From positions 682,001 through 746,000 of the forward strand of contig NZ_JAFCJI010000001.1 of NCBI RefSeq assembly GCF_018131105.1: DNA of 64,000 nucleotides. The letters run 5' to 3'. This DNA comes from Bradyrhizobium manausense (lineage in GTDB: Bacteria > Pseudomonadota > Alphaproteobacteria > Rhizobiales > Xanthobacteraceae). Below, piece by piece: positions 52,176 to 60,542 of the stretch (positions are counted from its first letter, which is position 1; each line of letters opens with the position of its first letter). The notes below the pieces were generated by a model that was not told the origin of the DNA, ran no database searches, and saw only the letters and a list, made by a program, of their open reading frames with translations. The position numbers and the translations under genes are program-made.

Positions 52176-54074
52176 TCAGGCAGGCCGAACCAGTCTCAGG
52201 GCAGGGTTTTCGGCGGCAAGACTGACTTTGTTTCGTCCATCCTGCTTGGAGACGTACAGCGCCGCGTCGGCCGCTGCGAGGACTGCCGCGGGACTGCTGG
52301 CGTGGTCGCATCGCGACGCCGCAAGGCCGATGCTGATGGTCACCCGGCCGTGGCTGTTTCCCTGGTGGGCGATCGCCATATCGCTGACCGCAAGGCGCAA
52401 CGCCTCCGCGACCGTCTCGGCGTTCTGAGCGCCTGTTTCCGGAAGCAGCACGGCGAACTCCTCGCCGCCATAACGTGCAACGAGGTCGCCCGGCCGCTTC
52501 AGGTTGGATTTGAGTGCGCTGGCGACGCGCTGGATGCATTCGTCGCCAGCCGTGTGACCATAAGTGTCGTTGAACAACTTGAACTTGTCGATGTCGATGA
52601 AGAGCAGGGACAGCTCCGACTGCGATCGGTAGCAGCGCTTGAATTCACGCTCGAGCATCTCGTCGAACTTTCGCCGGTTGGCGATCCCGGTCAGCGTATC
52701 CGTTTCGGAGAGGTCCTTGAGGCGGGCGTTTGCGGCGACGAGTTGCTCTTCGGCCGCCTTGCGTTTGGTGATCTCCCGGACGACGACGAGGACTTCCGGC
52801 GAAGAACCTTCGGTCTCCTGGATGAGGCTGAATTGCGATTCGACCCAGACGTAGTCGCCGGATTTTGATCGCATGAGATACTCGCGGATGGCGGTCCGCT
52901 CCGCCGGTCCAAGTCGGTTGACCGCGTCCTTGACGAACTCCCGATGGGCGGGATGGACGATTTCGTATCCCTCGTGTTGCAGCGCTTCGGCGGGCGTCCA
53001 GCCCAGCATCTTCTCGATCGACGGAGACATGTAGAGACGCCTGCCGTTGAGGTCGAGCCGGGTGACCACATCCTCGATGTTCTCGGCAAGCAGCCGGTAG
53101 CCGCGCTCACGTTCGCGCAGCATTCTGGCCATCTTCGAACGTTCGCGGAATTGACGCATCAGCAGAGCCGCCAGCCCGATAAGGACCGTCGAGACGACCC
53201 CGCCGAGCAGAAAGTCGAAATTCCGGCTTCCGCGCCATTCAGCCAGGATGCTGTCTTCAGCGACTGCAACGCTGATCACGACCGGAAACTCGGCGACAAT
53301 TTCAAAGGCGAACTGTTTGTGGCGACCGTCAAATGGTGAGACGATCGAATAAAGACCTGTCGAAGCTTCCTTGAGCCGGCTGGCGAACAGGGAGCTGCCG
53401 CCTACGTCCTTGCCCACTTGTTCATCGCTGCGATGAACGAGCACCTTGCCATTTTTCTTCATCAAGGTGACCGTGCGCCCCTGGTCGGACTCGAAGCCTT
53501 GGTAGAACGACCGGAAGTAGGCCAGATCGATCGCTGCGAACACCACCCCACCGAACGAGCCGTCGGCGTTCGGCAGGCGCCGTGTCATCAGGAGGGTCGG
53601 ACGACCGGTCACGCGCGATATGACGGGTTCGCTGATGCGGGGCCCGGCCTGCTCGGGATGAGCCTGATGAAACCTGAAGTACTCGCGATCCGAATTGTTC
53701 ACTGTCGGCACGGTTTCGAACGACGAATACATCCAGTCGCCATTTGCCGAGAGCACGCCAAGCTCGCGCACCTGCGGCATGTTCTTGGCGTACTGCGCCA
53801 GGAGGTCATTGATTTCGGCGGACGATCGGGCTGATTTGTCGGAGTGCTCGATGTATTGGCTTGCTCCGAACAGCGCGAGCGCGACCGCGCCAAAGCTCTT
53901 GGATGCGTGCTGGGCCAGCGAATGCGTCAGGGCTTGCGTTTGCTGGCCTGCCTGAGCGAGCGCGGATGCTTTCTCTTCCGTCGATTTCCACGCCACAAGC
54001 GCCCAGAAGCTGCTGAGCGTAAAGCCAAGCAGCACGGCGATGATGGTTAAGGGAGACCTGACGAGCCGACGCAA
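52176..54074 (-). CDS. sensor diguanylate cyclase (periplasmic Cache-like, PAS, GGDEF)
   Basis: 632 residues from TTG 54074, which has AAAGGAAC 8 bases upstream and gives MRRLVRSPLTIIAVLLGF. The open frame continues to 54407, but that part is antisense to an acyl-CoA dehydrogenase remnant and is discarded. Order: a membrane span at about 8-28; a periplasmic Cache-like sensor (REYFRFHQAHPEQAGPRISEPVISR); a second span (FDFLLGGVVSTVLIGLAALL); PAS with C-terminal PAC; then GGDEF with DTLTGIANRRKF and GGEEF at 536-540. The inhibitory RPGD lies exactly five residues before it. It should make c-di-GMP and be product-inhibited. Confidence 0.92.
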   Translation of the reverse strand: MRRLVRSPLTIIAVLLGFTLSSFWALVAWKSTEEKASALAQAGQQTQALTHSLAQHASKSFGAVALALFGASQYIEHSDKSARSSAEINDLLAQYAKNMPQVRELGVLSANGDWMYSSFETVPTVNNSDREYFRFHQAHPEQAGPRISEPVISRVTGRPTLLMTRRLPNADGSFGGVVFAAIDLAYFRSFYQGFESDQGRTVTLMKKNGKVLVHRSDEQVGKDVGGSSLFASRLKEASTGLYSIVSPFDGRHKQFAFEIVAEFPVVISVAVAEDSILAEWRGSRNFDFLLGGVVSTVLIGLAALLMRQFRERSKMARMLRERERGYRLLAENIEDVVTRLDLNGRRLYMSPSIEKMLGWTPAEALQHEGYEIVHPAHREFVKDAVNRLGPAERTAIREYLMRSKSGDYVWVESQFSLIQETEGSSPEVLVVVREITKRKAAEEQLVAANARLKDLSETDTLTGIANRRKFDEMLEREFKRCYRSQSELSLLFIDIDKFKLFNDTYGHTAGDECIQRVASALKSNLKRPGDLVARYGGEEFAVLLPETGAQNAETVAEALRLAVSDMAIAHQGNSHGRVTISIGLAASRCDHASSPAAVLAAADAALYVSKQDGRNKVSLAAENPALRLVRPA

Positions 54075-54802
54075 GAGACTGTTCCTTTCGAAGGAACATC
54101 CTGTCGCATCGCGGCTGAAATCCAGGTTTCCATCGGATCGAAGGCAGCCCCTTTCTGGCTCGATCGTTAATTTGGCGGGAATTTTCGGTGAATTCTGCAA
54201 CTTGCCGATGTCCCGTTGCTGTGCTGCTCGGTACCAGACCCATCTGTTTGATCGCAAGGGCGCGACCGCTCGTGCTGCAAGTTGCCGACAAGATCGACCC
54301 GCGAGGACAATAAGGCCGCGCGCAACGTGAGCGCGGCCGCCAAGATCGTGGTGCCGAGCAGGGCCGCCCGCGTCATCGACCGCCAGATATATCCACGCGC
54401 GCTTCATCCGTGTCAGCGACAGCCTTGATCAGGTGCATCTCGCCGCGGTCGGGAAAGATCTGATCCAGCGTGGTGGAGTGATCGGAGTGTTGCACGACAC
54501 GATAGGCCCATCTTCCAGAGTTCCGCGAGTGCGGTTTTCACGGGTGTTGCGCGATTGCGCGCGCCGCTGAGTGCGTAGGACTCCGGGGATCGACGACGGG
54601 GGTCATGTTGCTGACTCATTCCCTGTCTTAGACGGCGACAACGAAAACACGATGCGGGGACCGCTCAGGTTCTCGCAATGGTTCCGTAGCCAGGAGTTTG
54701 GCGCGAATCCGCAAAAGTTTGGCACGAGTTCAAAAACGCTGACGCGTTCGCTTGGCCATGTTCTGCGGCATCGGGAACCGGACGAAAATCAAAGGAGATA
54801 TG
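54075..54802. other. 728-bp gap between diguanylate cyclase and RlpA-like genes
   Basis: It holds the acyl-CoA dehydrogenase remnant at 54240-54490 and, near the right end, the AAAGGAGA ribosome site of the RlpA-like gene. Apart from these I see no gene or clear signal. Confidence 0.5.
54240..54490 (+). pseudogene. decayed fragment of an acyl-CoA dehydrogenase 3' end
   Basis: Bases 54262-54480 align with the end of the acyl-CoA dehydrogenase gene at about 46520-46790. Shared words include GTTGCCGACAAGAT/GCTGCCGACAAGAT, AAGGCCGCGCGC, GCGGCCGCCAAGATCGTGGT, GTGCCGAGCA, CGCTTCATCCG and CAGGTGCATCTCGCCGC. About 45-50 bases of the parent (the [15 protein letters not shown] segment) are missing, and the frame is broken. 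There is no start. It is a remnant of a duplicated or transferred paralogue, and the diguanylate cyclase frame runs through it on the other strand. Confidence 0.8.
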
Positions 54803-55294
54803 ATGGTGTTCCGCTCGCGCGCCGCACTTTGCGGCGCTCTGGTTGCGCTTGTCGTTTCTGTGACTGTTGGCCGTAGTGAAGCAAGTGGGGATCATTCAAG
54901 CGCCGTCGTCGAGGCCGCCTGTGGCGATGCGATCGTTGGCGCAGCATCCACGTATAATCCGTTCAAGCCCGGCAAGGAGGAGGGCGGCCCGAAAACAGCT
55001 TCCGGCGAGCGTTATGATCCCTCGGTCTGGACAGCCGCGATCAAGACGAGCTTGCGTCGGAAATTTGGCGGGGTCCAATTCGGGGCGAAACCGAAATTTG
55101 CGCTGGTCGAAGCCGTCGGCAAAAAGGTCATCGTCAAGATCAATGACGTCGGGCCGCTCAGGCCCGGGCGCATCATCGACCTCAACGAGCGGACGATGCG
55201 TCACTTCGATCCGGGCATGGAGCTTGGCGTGATTCCTGACGTCACAGTCAGGCCGCTGGCCGGCGATGATTGGACTCCTGGGCCGGTTGGCTAG
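54803..55294 (+). CDS. RlpA-like double-psi beta-barrel septal/cell-envelope protein
   Basis: 163 residues from ATG 54803; ATG 54800 is possible but too near the ribosome site AAAGGAGA. The signal peptide is VFRSRAALCGALVALVVSVTVG. The mature part has the RlpA/DPBB motif GAASTYNP...KTASGERYDPSVWTAAIKTSL and the conserved VKINDVGPLRPGRIIDLNERTMRHF. RlpA proteins bind or cleave denuded peptidoglycan at the septum; this one lacks the SPOR domain and is short, so it may be a DPBB-only secreted protein. Monocistronic. Confidence 0.87.
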   Translation: MVFRSRAALCGALVALVVSVTVGRSEASGDHSSAVVEAACGDAIVGAASTYNPFKPGKEEGGPKTASGERYDPSVWTAAIKTSLRRKFGGVQFGAKPKFALVEAVGKKVIVKINDVGPLRPGRIIDLNERTMRHFDPGMELGVIPDVTVRPLAGDDWTPGPVG

Positions 55295-55393
55295 AGCGTT
55301 TTCCCGCGAAGTGGACACCGGTTCGCGTGAAGAAAACGCGTCAAAACAGGAATCGAGAGCTCCGTTCCGATTGAATCTAACGGAAACGGCTCT
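55293..55393. repeat. dispersed intergenic repeat (AGAGCGTTTTC...AAAACGCGTC type)
   Basis: It has terminal inverted arms AGAGCG/GGCTCT and the internal words GAAGTGGACACCGGTTCGCGTGAAGAAAACGCGTCAAAA, a repeat form known to me from Bradyrhizobium and relatives. It immediately follows the RlpA-like stop. The central CCGGTTCGCG and GCGTTTTC/GAAAACGC pairs can form hairpins. Likely a miniature mobile or terminator-like element. Confidence 0.7.
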
Positions 55394-55484
55394 GAAGGTT
55401 CGTTGATCTGGATCAACGAGGAGATGCCGCGGGATGGCGCGATGCGATCGCGCAATTCCGTTGGCATCACGCCGGAGCCCCCTC

Positions 55485-55748
55485 ATGTGGGTCCTGATGT
55501 ACGTGTTCTCCTATTCGGTCAGTCCCGCTGCGACCAACGACAGGGCGGAATGGCGGCTGCTGCCGACCGTGGTGTTTCAGGAATTCTCCAACGAAGAGCG
55601 GTGCAAGGCAGCGAAGTCGACGCTCGAGGCTAGTCTGAGCGAGGCGGGCACGAAACTGAAGAGCGGCCTCGAAGATTTGAAGAGCCTGGGCAAGGCCGAC
55701 CCCAGTCAGATCATCATTGCCTACAACGTGGAGTGCCTGCCGAAATAG
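55485..55748 (+). CDS. small secreted protein of unknown function
   Basis: 87 residues from ATG 55485 (an upstream ATG at 55434 is possible). MWVLMYVFSYSVSPAATN looks like a short signal peptide, and the rest (RAEWRLLPTVVFQEFSNEERCKAAKSTLEASLSEAGTKL...) is a helical polar domain with Cys48-like and terminal Cys residues (NVECLPK), perhaps forming a disulphide in the periplasm. I do not recognise the family. Confidence 0.5.
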   Translation: MWVLMYVFSYSVSPAATNDRAEWRLLPTVVFQEFSNEERCKAAKSTLEASLSEAGTKLKSGLEDLKSLGKADPSQIIIAYNVECLPK

Positions 55749-55864
55749 GTCTTGGTCCTGGCGGCGGGCGAAAGCCTCGAGGCCGCCGCCTCCGCAAAGG
55801 TCTCAAATATCGTTTTGGCACAAACTGCACAGGCCCTTGGCCCTATCATGGGTTAAGTTTGGGC

Positions 55865-55954
55865 ATGGGCCGAGAGTTGGTCATACGCGTCATTGTCGTT
55901 GCAGCCGGTGCCTTCACCGTGGCTGCCGTCTCCGCGCTCGTCTTCAGCTATTGA
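55865..55954 (+). CDS. possible 29-residue membrane peptide
   Basis: MGRELVIRVIVVAAGAFTVAAV followed by SALVFSY: one hydrophobic helix with a positively charged start. There is no strong ribosome site and no homologue known to me. It could be real but is weakly supported. Confidence 0.25.
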   Translation: MGRELVIRVIVVAAGAFTVAAVSALVFSY

Positions 55955-56024
55955 TCTATCTCAACTGGCGCGCCCCGGATGGGTGTTTCCTGTCATCGGC
56001 AGGAGATGCGTACGGGGTGCAACG

Positions 56025-56105
56025 ATGCGGCCGTGGGCTTTGCATTCGCTGGTTTGGGTGCTGACGGCGATCGGCTTGATCGCGATCATCTCGATGCTGC
56101 TTTGA
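56025..56105 (+). CDS. possible 26-residue membrane peptide
   Basis: MRPWALHSLVWVLTAIGLIAI then ISMLL: one hydrophobic helix, with ACGGGGTGCA upstream. Weakly supported, listed because it is too short for most gene finders. Confidence 0.25.
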   Translation: MRPWALHSLVWVLTAIGLIAIISMLL

Positions 56106-56349
56106 GGCCGTTTGCGACCAAGCCATTGCAGGTCCAGGCGCGGTGGATGATGATGCGTGATCCATCTTCGTGACGCGATCGCATTCCGCACGGCGCGACA
56201 CTTTGTCGTCGAACCCCCGTCATGATCCGTTCAAGATTCGCGGCTAATCTTACATCCGACGATTGGTTCGCCGGATGTACGCGGACTGGATCGCAAGCCT
56301 CGGCCCCGTGCCGGGGCTTTTCGTTGCCGATGCCCGCGCAATAGTCGCG

Positions 56350-56802
56350 CTATCGCTCGCGACTTTGCAGGCTCCCGATCAGCAGCCCGACGAGGTCGTC
56401 GATCTTGCCCAGTGCAGCGGTCGGATCGAGGAACTCGATATCGTCCACGTTCCAATATTCGACACGATGGGCGATGGCGGCAAAGCGGCGCTCAATCATG
56501 GGGCGATGCTCGGTGTCCTTCAGCGCGACCACAAGCTCGGCTTGCGCGAAGTCGTCGACAGTGCAGATCACCGGATGTCGCGCAGCGCCGCCCGGCGCGA
56601 TTCCTTTCGCTTTCAAGGCCGCCAGCGTGTAGGGCGACATGGGTCCGACGTTCTCGGGAAAATGCTTGTCGGCGACGCCGCGCGAGAAGGCGTGCCACCT
56701 CAGTCCGTCGAGTTCGGCCCGATGGTTGAAAATCTCTTCGGCGTAGCGGCTGCGGTAGTAGTTGCCGGTGCAGAGAAACAGCACGCGATTGGTTTTGATC
56801 AT
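56350..56802 (-). CDS. low-molecular-weight phosphotyrosine phosphatase family protein
   Basis: 150 residues from ATG 56802 (an in-frame ATG at 56823 is an alternative; no strong ribosome site). The phosphate loop is CTGNYYRS at residues 11-18, matching CX5R with the family Asn and Arg-Ser. The later Asp-Pro of FLDP supplies the general acid in LMW-PTPs. It hydrolyses phosphotyrosine or arsenate-like substrates in the cytoplasm. The polar neighbours give no further clue. It resembles the ArsC/Wzb-like fold but lacks resolving cysteines. Confidence 0.85.
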   Translation of the reverse strand: MIKTNRVLFLCTGNYYRSRYAEEIFNHRAELDGLRWHAFSRGVADKHFPENVGPMSPYTLAALKAKGIAPGGAARHPVICTVDDFAQAELVVALKDTEHRPMIERRFAAIAHRVEYWNVDDIEFLDPTAALGKIDDLVGLLIGSLQSRER

Positions 56803-57039
56803 TGAGCCGTCAAGGAAGTGCATGCCCCGGGGGGAGGCAAGGCTCAAGGGAGCGTCGCCAGGATGATATCATGCCAGTGTTTTGCCCGACGCGTCAATTG
56901 AATTTCGTAAAATCAGCAGCAGCTGCCGCGCGGCCGGTCAAGCCCTTGACAGGGCTTGCCCGGCTACTGTGCATGGGGTTGTTTTCGAGATTTTACGAGA
57001 GCGGGCCGACTGCCGTCGTCGCAGGCAGCGCGCGCCCTG

Positions 57040-58770
57040 TCATCCCGCCCTGGCAGTGCGACTGTCCGCGCGCAGGTCCTCGAAGAATTTTTCGACCTCG
57101 CGCGACAGCGTGTCGGCGGTCGCGGTCAGGCTGCTTGCAGCCGTCAGCACGGATGCCGCCGCCGTGTCGGTCTCGCCGATGGCATCGCGGAGCGAGGTGA
57201 TGTTGGCGACCAGCGTCTCGTTGCCCTGGGCTGCGCTTTGCGCATTCGAGGAGATCTCGCGCGTGGCCTGGTCCTGCTGGCCGACGGCACCGGCAATCGC
57301 CGAGGTGACCTCGTTGATCTCGCGCACCGCGCCGCCGATCTCGCGCACGGCATCGACCGCGTTGCGGGTCGAGGACTGGATCATCGCGACATTCTCGCTG
57401 ATGTCGGCGGTCGCCTTCGCGGTCTGTCCGGCCAGCGCCTTCACCTCGTGCGCGACGACGGCAAAGCCGCGGCCGGCATCGCCGGCACGGGCGGCCTCGA
57501 TGGTCGCGTTGAGCGCGAGCAGATTGGTCTGCTCGGCGATGGTCTGGATCAGGGTCAGCACGCCGTCGATGCGCTGCGTGGCCGCCGCGAGGCTCTCGAT
57601 CTCGGCAATGGATTTCTCGGTGCGTTGTCCGGTCTGCTCGACCGCGCTGGCGCTCTGCCGCACCTGGCGGCCGATCTCCTCGACGGATGCCGACAACTCC
57701 TCGGCCGCGCCCGCCACCGCGGTAACGTTGTGCGAGGCCTGCTCGGTGGCGTTGGCGGCCGTGCCGGCGCGGTTGTTCGCGTCGGAGGTGACGCGCGTGA
57801 TGGTCTGCGCGGTCTCACGCATGACCGAAGCATTGTCGCTGAGGCCGCGCATGATCGCGCCGATCGCTTCGCGGAACGCCTCGACCGATTGCTCGATGTG
57901 GCGCGCGCGTTCTTCGCGTGTGGCCGAATCCTGCGAGACCTGAGAAGCGAGGTTGCGGTTGCGGCCCATCGCGTCCTGGAACACTTCGATGGCGCGGGCC
58001 AGCGCGCCGATCTCGTCGGCGCGACCGCTATGCGGCACCACGACGTTCTCGGCGCCGTCGGCGACCTGCTTGATGGTCGCGGTGATCGCGGCGAGCGGCC
58101 GGGCGATCGAGCGGGCGATGATGATGATGCCGATCACGACCAGCGCCAATGCGACACCGCCGAGGCAGGTCAGCACGAACGACAGCGTGCGGTTGGTCGC
58201 GGTTTCGCGCGCGATCTGCTTGGCGCGCTCGGCATAGACCTTGGAGAGCGCCTCGAGATCCTTGTTCAGCGCCGAACGCACGGAGCGGTTGGCGTCGTTG
58301 TCGCCCCATTCGCGGCCCGCGGCCGCGTTGATCTCGACGCCGCGGCGGACCAGCTCCTTGCGGAACTCGACGAACTGCTCGATGCGCTTCTTGAAGGCGG
58401 CGAACTGTTCGGCGTCGTCGGCCTTGACGATGGTTTCCCAGCCCTTCACCACGCCGAGGATCTGCTCGTTGAACTTGAGCAGCCCGTTGCCGTATTTCTT
58501 CACGACGGCCGGCTCGGTCGACATGTAGACGCCGCGCGACTCCATCACGACCGCATAGACCAGCGAGTTGACGCGCTCGACGTTCAGCGCGGCCGCATTC
58601 GCCGTCTCGATCGCACTGGTCAGCTCGGCGCCGCGGCGGCTGTTGTAGTCGGACAGCATCGCGATCGCCGCGGTGAGCAGGGCGAACAGCGCGAAGATCG
58701 CATAGAGCTTGGTGGCCAGGGTGAAACGGCCTGCCAGGTCGGCAGCATTCCCAGATCGATTGATTTGCAT
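57040..58770 (-). CDS. methyl-accepting chemotaxis protein
   Basis: 576 residues from ATG 58770; the frame is open to 58896 but that is upstream non-coding sequence. TM1 is at about 17-38 (LYAIFALFALLTAAIAM); a helical-bundle periplasmic sensor with GVYMSTEPAVVKKYGNGLLKF follows; TM2 is LTCLGGVALALVVIGIIIIA; then HAMP (IARPLAAITATIKQVADGAENVVVP). The MCP hairpin tip contains VALAGQTAKATADISENVAMIQSSTRNAVDAVREIGGAVREI and ends without an NWETF-like pentapeptide. It signals to the chemotaxis kinase; the ligand is unknown. Confidence 0.94.
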   Translation of the reverse strand: MQINRSGNAADLAGRFTLATKLYAIFALFALLTAAIAMLSDYNSRRGAELTSAIETANAAALNVERVNSLVYAVVMESRGVYMSTEPAVVKKYGNGLLKFNEQILGVVKGWETIVKADDAEQFAAFKKRIEQFVEFRKELVRRGVEINAAAGREWGDNDANRSVRSALNKDLEALSKVYAERAKQIARETATNRTLSFVLTCLGGVALALVVIGIIIIARSIARPLAAITATIKQVADGAENVVVPHSGRADEIGALARAIEVFQDAMGRNRNLASQVSQDSATREERARHIEQSVEAFREAIGAIMRGLSDNASVMRETAQTITRVTSDANNRAGTAANATEQASHNVTAVAGAAEELSASVEEIGRQVRQSASAVEQTGQRTEKSIAEIESLAAATQRIDGVLTLIQTIAEQTNLLALNATIEAARAGDAGRGFAVVAHEVKALAGQTAKATADISENVAMIQSSTRNAVDAVREIGGAVREINEVTSAIAGAVGQQDQATREISSNAQSAAQGNETLVANITSLRDAIGETDTAAASVLTAASSLTATADTLSREVEKFFEDLRADSRTARAG

Positions 58771-58988
58771 GTGTTCGGGCCCGAATTGGCCAGGAGCGGC
58801 CGGTGGCGCGGTCGTATAAAATTGATGCAAAACTATGCAGAATGAAGATGGACGCAGCGTTAACGCGGCCGGCGGGCCCCTTCGCCCCAGGCCCAAGGAA
58901 AGGTAAGCTATTTCAGCGTCTTGATACGAAGGTATGGTTCAGGATCGCTTTGGAGTCGGTCACTGGCCGACGAACCCCGGAGGGGCCT

Positions 58989-60371
58989 TTGGTCTACCGC
59001 CACGCCATCGACACCACGACCTACGCCTTCCCCGACCTGCGCGACCTCCTCGCCAAGGCGACGCCGCCGCGCTCCGGCGACCGGCTGGCCGGCATCGCTG
59101 CCGGCAGCGCCGAGCAGATGATCGCCGCCCGCATGGCCCTGGCGGACGTCCCCTTAAGTCAATTCCTCAACGAAGCCGTCATCCCCTACGAGGCCGACGA
59201 GATCACCCGCCTCGTCATCGACAGCCATGATGCCAACGCTTTTGCGCAGGTCTCCTCATTGACGGTCGGCGCCTTCCGCGACTGGCTGCTGTCGGACGCC
59301 GCCACGCCGGACGTCTTGCGCAAGCTCGCACCCGGCATCACGCCGGAGATGGCGGCCGCGGTGTCAAAGCTGATGCGCAACCAGGACCTGATCCTGGCGG
59401 CGCGCAAATGCGAGGTGGTCACCGCTTTCCGCAATACCATCGGCCTGAAGGGCCGGATGAGCACGCGGCTCCAGCCCAATCACCCCTTCGACGACGCCAG
59501 GGGCATCACCGCCTCGATTCTCGACGGCCTGCTGCTCGGGGCCGGCGATGCCTGCATCGGCATCAATCCGGCAAGCGACGATCCGGCGGTGATCGCGCAG
59601 TTGCTGCGGCTTCTGGACGAGATCATCGCGCGGCTGAAAATCCCGACGCAGGGATGCGTGCTGACCCATGTCACCACGACGCTCTCGCTGATCGGGCAGG
59701 GCGTGCCTGTCGACCTTGTCTTCCAGTCGGTCGCCGGCACCGAGGCCGCGAACCGCAGTTTTGGCATCGATCTCGCTCTGCTGAAGGAGGCGCAGGAAGC
59801 CGGGCTGTCGCAGAAGCGCGGTACGGTCGGCAATAACGTCATGTATTTCGAGACCGGCCAGGGCTCGGCGCTGTCGGCCAATGCCCATCACGGCGTCGAC
59901 CAGCAGACATGCGAGGCACGCGCCTATGCGGTGGCCCGCGCCTATGCGCCGTTGCTGGTCAACAGCGTGGTCGGCTTTATCGGCCCGGAATATCTCTACG
60001 ACGGCAAGGAGATCATCCGGGCGGGGCTGGAAGATCATTTCTGCGGCAAGCTGCTTGGCCTGCCGCTGGGCATCGACATCTGCTACACCAACCATGCCGA
60101 GGCGGACCAGGACGACATGGACAATCTGCTGACGCTGCTCGCGGCTGCCGGCGTCACCTTCATCATGGGGGTCCCGGGCGCCGACGACGTCATGCTGAAC
60201 TACCAGTCCACCTCCTTCCACGACGCGCTCTATGTCCGCGACGTCTTCGGTGCGGCGCGCGCGCCGGAGTTCGACGATTGGCTGGTGCTGTCAGGCATTG
60301 CCGGCGCCGACTTCCGGCTTGCCGGTGACGCAGGCCTGTTGCCTGATTTTGCCTCCCGGCTGATCGCCTAG
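58989..60371 (+). CDS. eutB: ethanolamine ammonia-lyase, large (catalytic) subunit
   Basis: 460 residues from TTG 58989, five bases after GGAGG; the frame is open farther upstream, but the start at the TTG gives an N-terminus (VYRHAIDTTTYAFPDLRDLLAKATPPRSGDRLAGIAA) and length like known EutB. Motifs: EAVIPYEADEITRLVID, GDACIGINPASDDP, CVLTHVTTTLSL, QGSALSANAHHGVDQQTCEARAYA and DICYTNHAEADQDDMDN. With EutC it uses adenosylcobalamin to convert ethanolamine to acetaldehyde and ammonia. Its partner eutC is not adjacent: hpnP intervenes. Confidence 0.93.
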   Translation: MVYRHAIDTTTYAFPDLRDLLAKATPPRSGDRLAGIAAGSAEQMIAARMALADVPLSQFLNEAVIPYEADEITRLVIDSHDANAFAQVSSLTVGAFRDWLLSDAATPDVLRKLAPGITPEMAAAVSKLMRNQDLILAARKCEVVTAFRNTIGLKGRMSTRLQPNHPFDDARGITASILDGLLLGAGDACIGINPASDDPAVIAQLLRLLDEIIARLKIPTQGCVLTHVTTTLSLIGQGVPVDLVFQSVAGTEAANRSFGIDLALLKEAQEAGLSQKRGTVGNNVMYFETGQGSALSANAHHGVDQQTCEARAYAVARAYAPLLVNSVVGFIGPEYLYDGKEIIRAGLEDHFCGKLLGLPLGIDICYTNHAEADQDDMDNLLTLLAAAGVTFIMGVPGADDVMLNYQSTSFHDALYVRDVFGAARAPEFDDWLVLSGIAGADFRLAGDAGLLPDFASRLIA

Positions 60372-60512
60372 CGCGAAAAATCGCGAAAAACTCCCACCCC
60401 GCGGCATGAACCGGGGAAACCATTGGCGCGTCTCATGAATTAGTTCGATGCCACAATATTGAGGAATTCCGGTCGCAGCGTTACGCTATGTTTCTGGAGA
60501 CCTCGTCAGTAC

Positions 60513-60525
60513 CGTTCTTGGAACG
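60513..60525. promoter_or_regulatory. CGTTC-N3-GAACG inverted repeat just upstream of hpnP
   Basis: CGTTC TTG GAACG is a perfect 5-3-5 inverted repeat ending 17 bp before the hpnP ATG, next to the GGGGGAAG ribosome site. It might be a protein site or a hairpin over the leader. Confidence 0.3.
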
Positions 60526-60542
60526 TGGTTGGGGGAAGTTCG

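Larger units (their letters stand above)
55749..56349. other. 601-bp region with two very short possible genes
   Basis: It holds two candidate short membrane peptides (55865-55954 and 56025-56105) and otherwise no recognisable gene or repeat. The LMW phosphatase ends at 56350 on the minus strand. Confidence 0.4.

Noticed and set aside
54075..54407. N-terminal 111-residue extension of the diguanylate cyclase reading frame
   Set aside because: The translated sequence is antisense to an acyl-CoA dehydrogenase remnant, and a good TTG with ribosome site at 54074 starts just before the first membrane span.
58771..58988. Possible cobalamin riboswitch upstream of eutB
   Set aside because: A GGTCACTGGCC word recalls the B12 box, but the other conserved blocks of the riboswitch core are not present in order.
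60372..60542. EcfG-type general-stress promoter before hpnP
   Set aside because: GGGGAAAC resembles a -35 box, but no CGTT -10 lies at 16-18 bases. No supported match was found.
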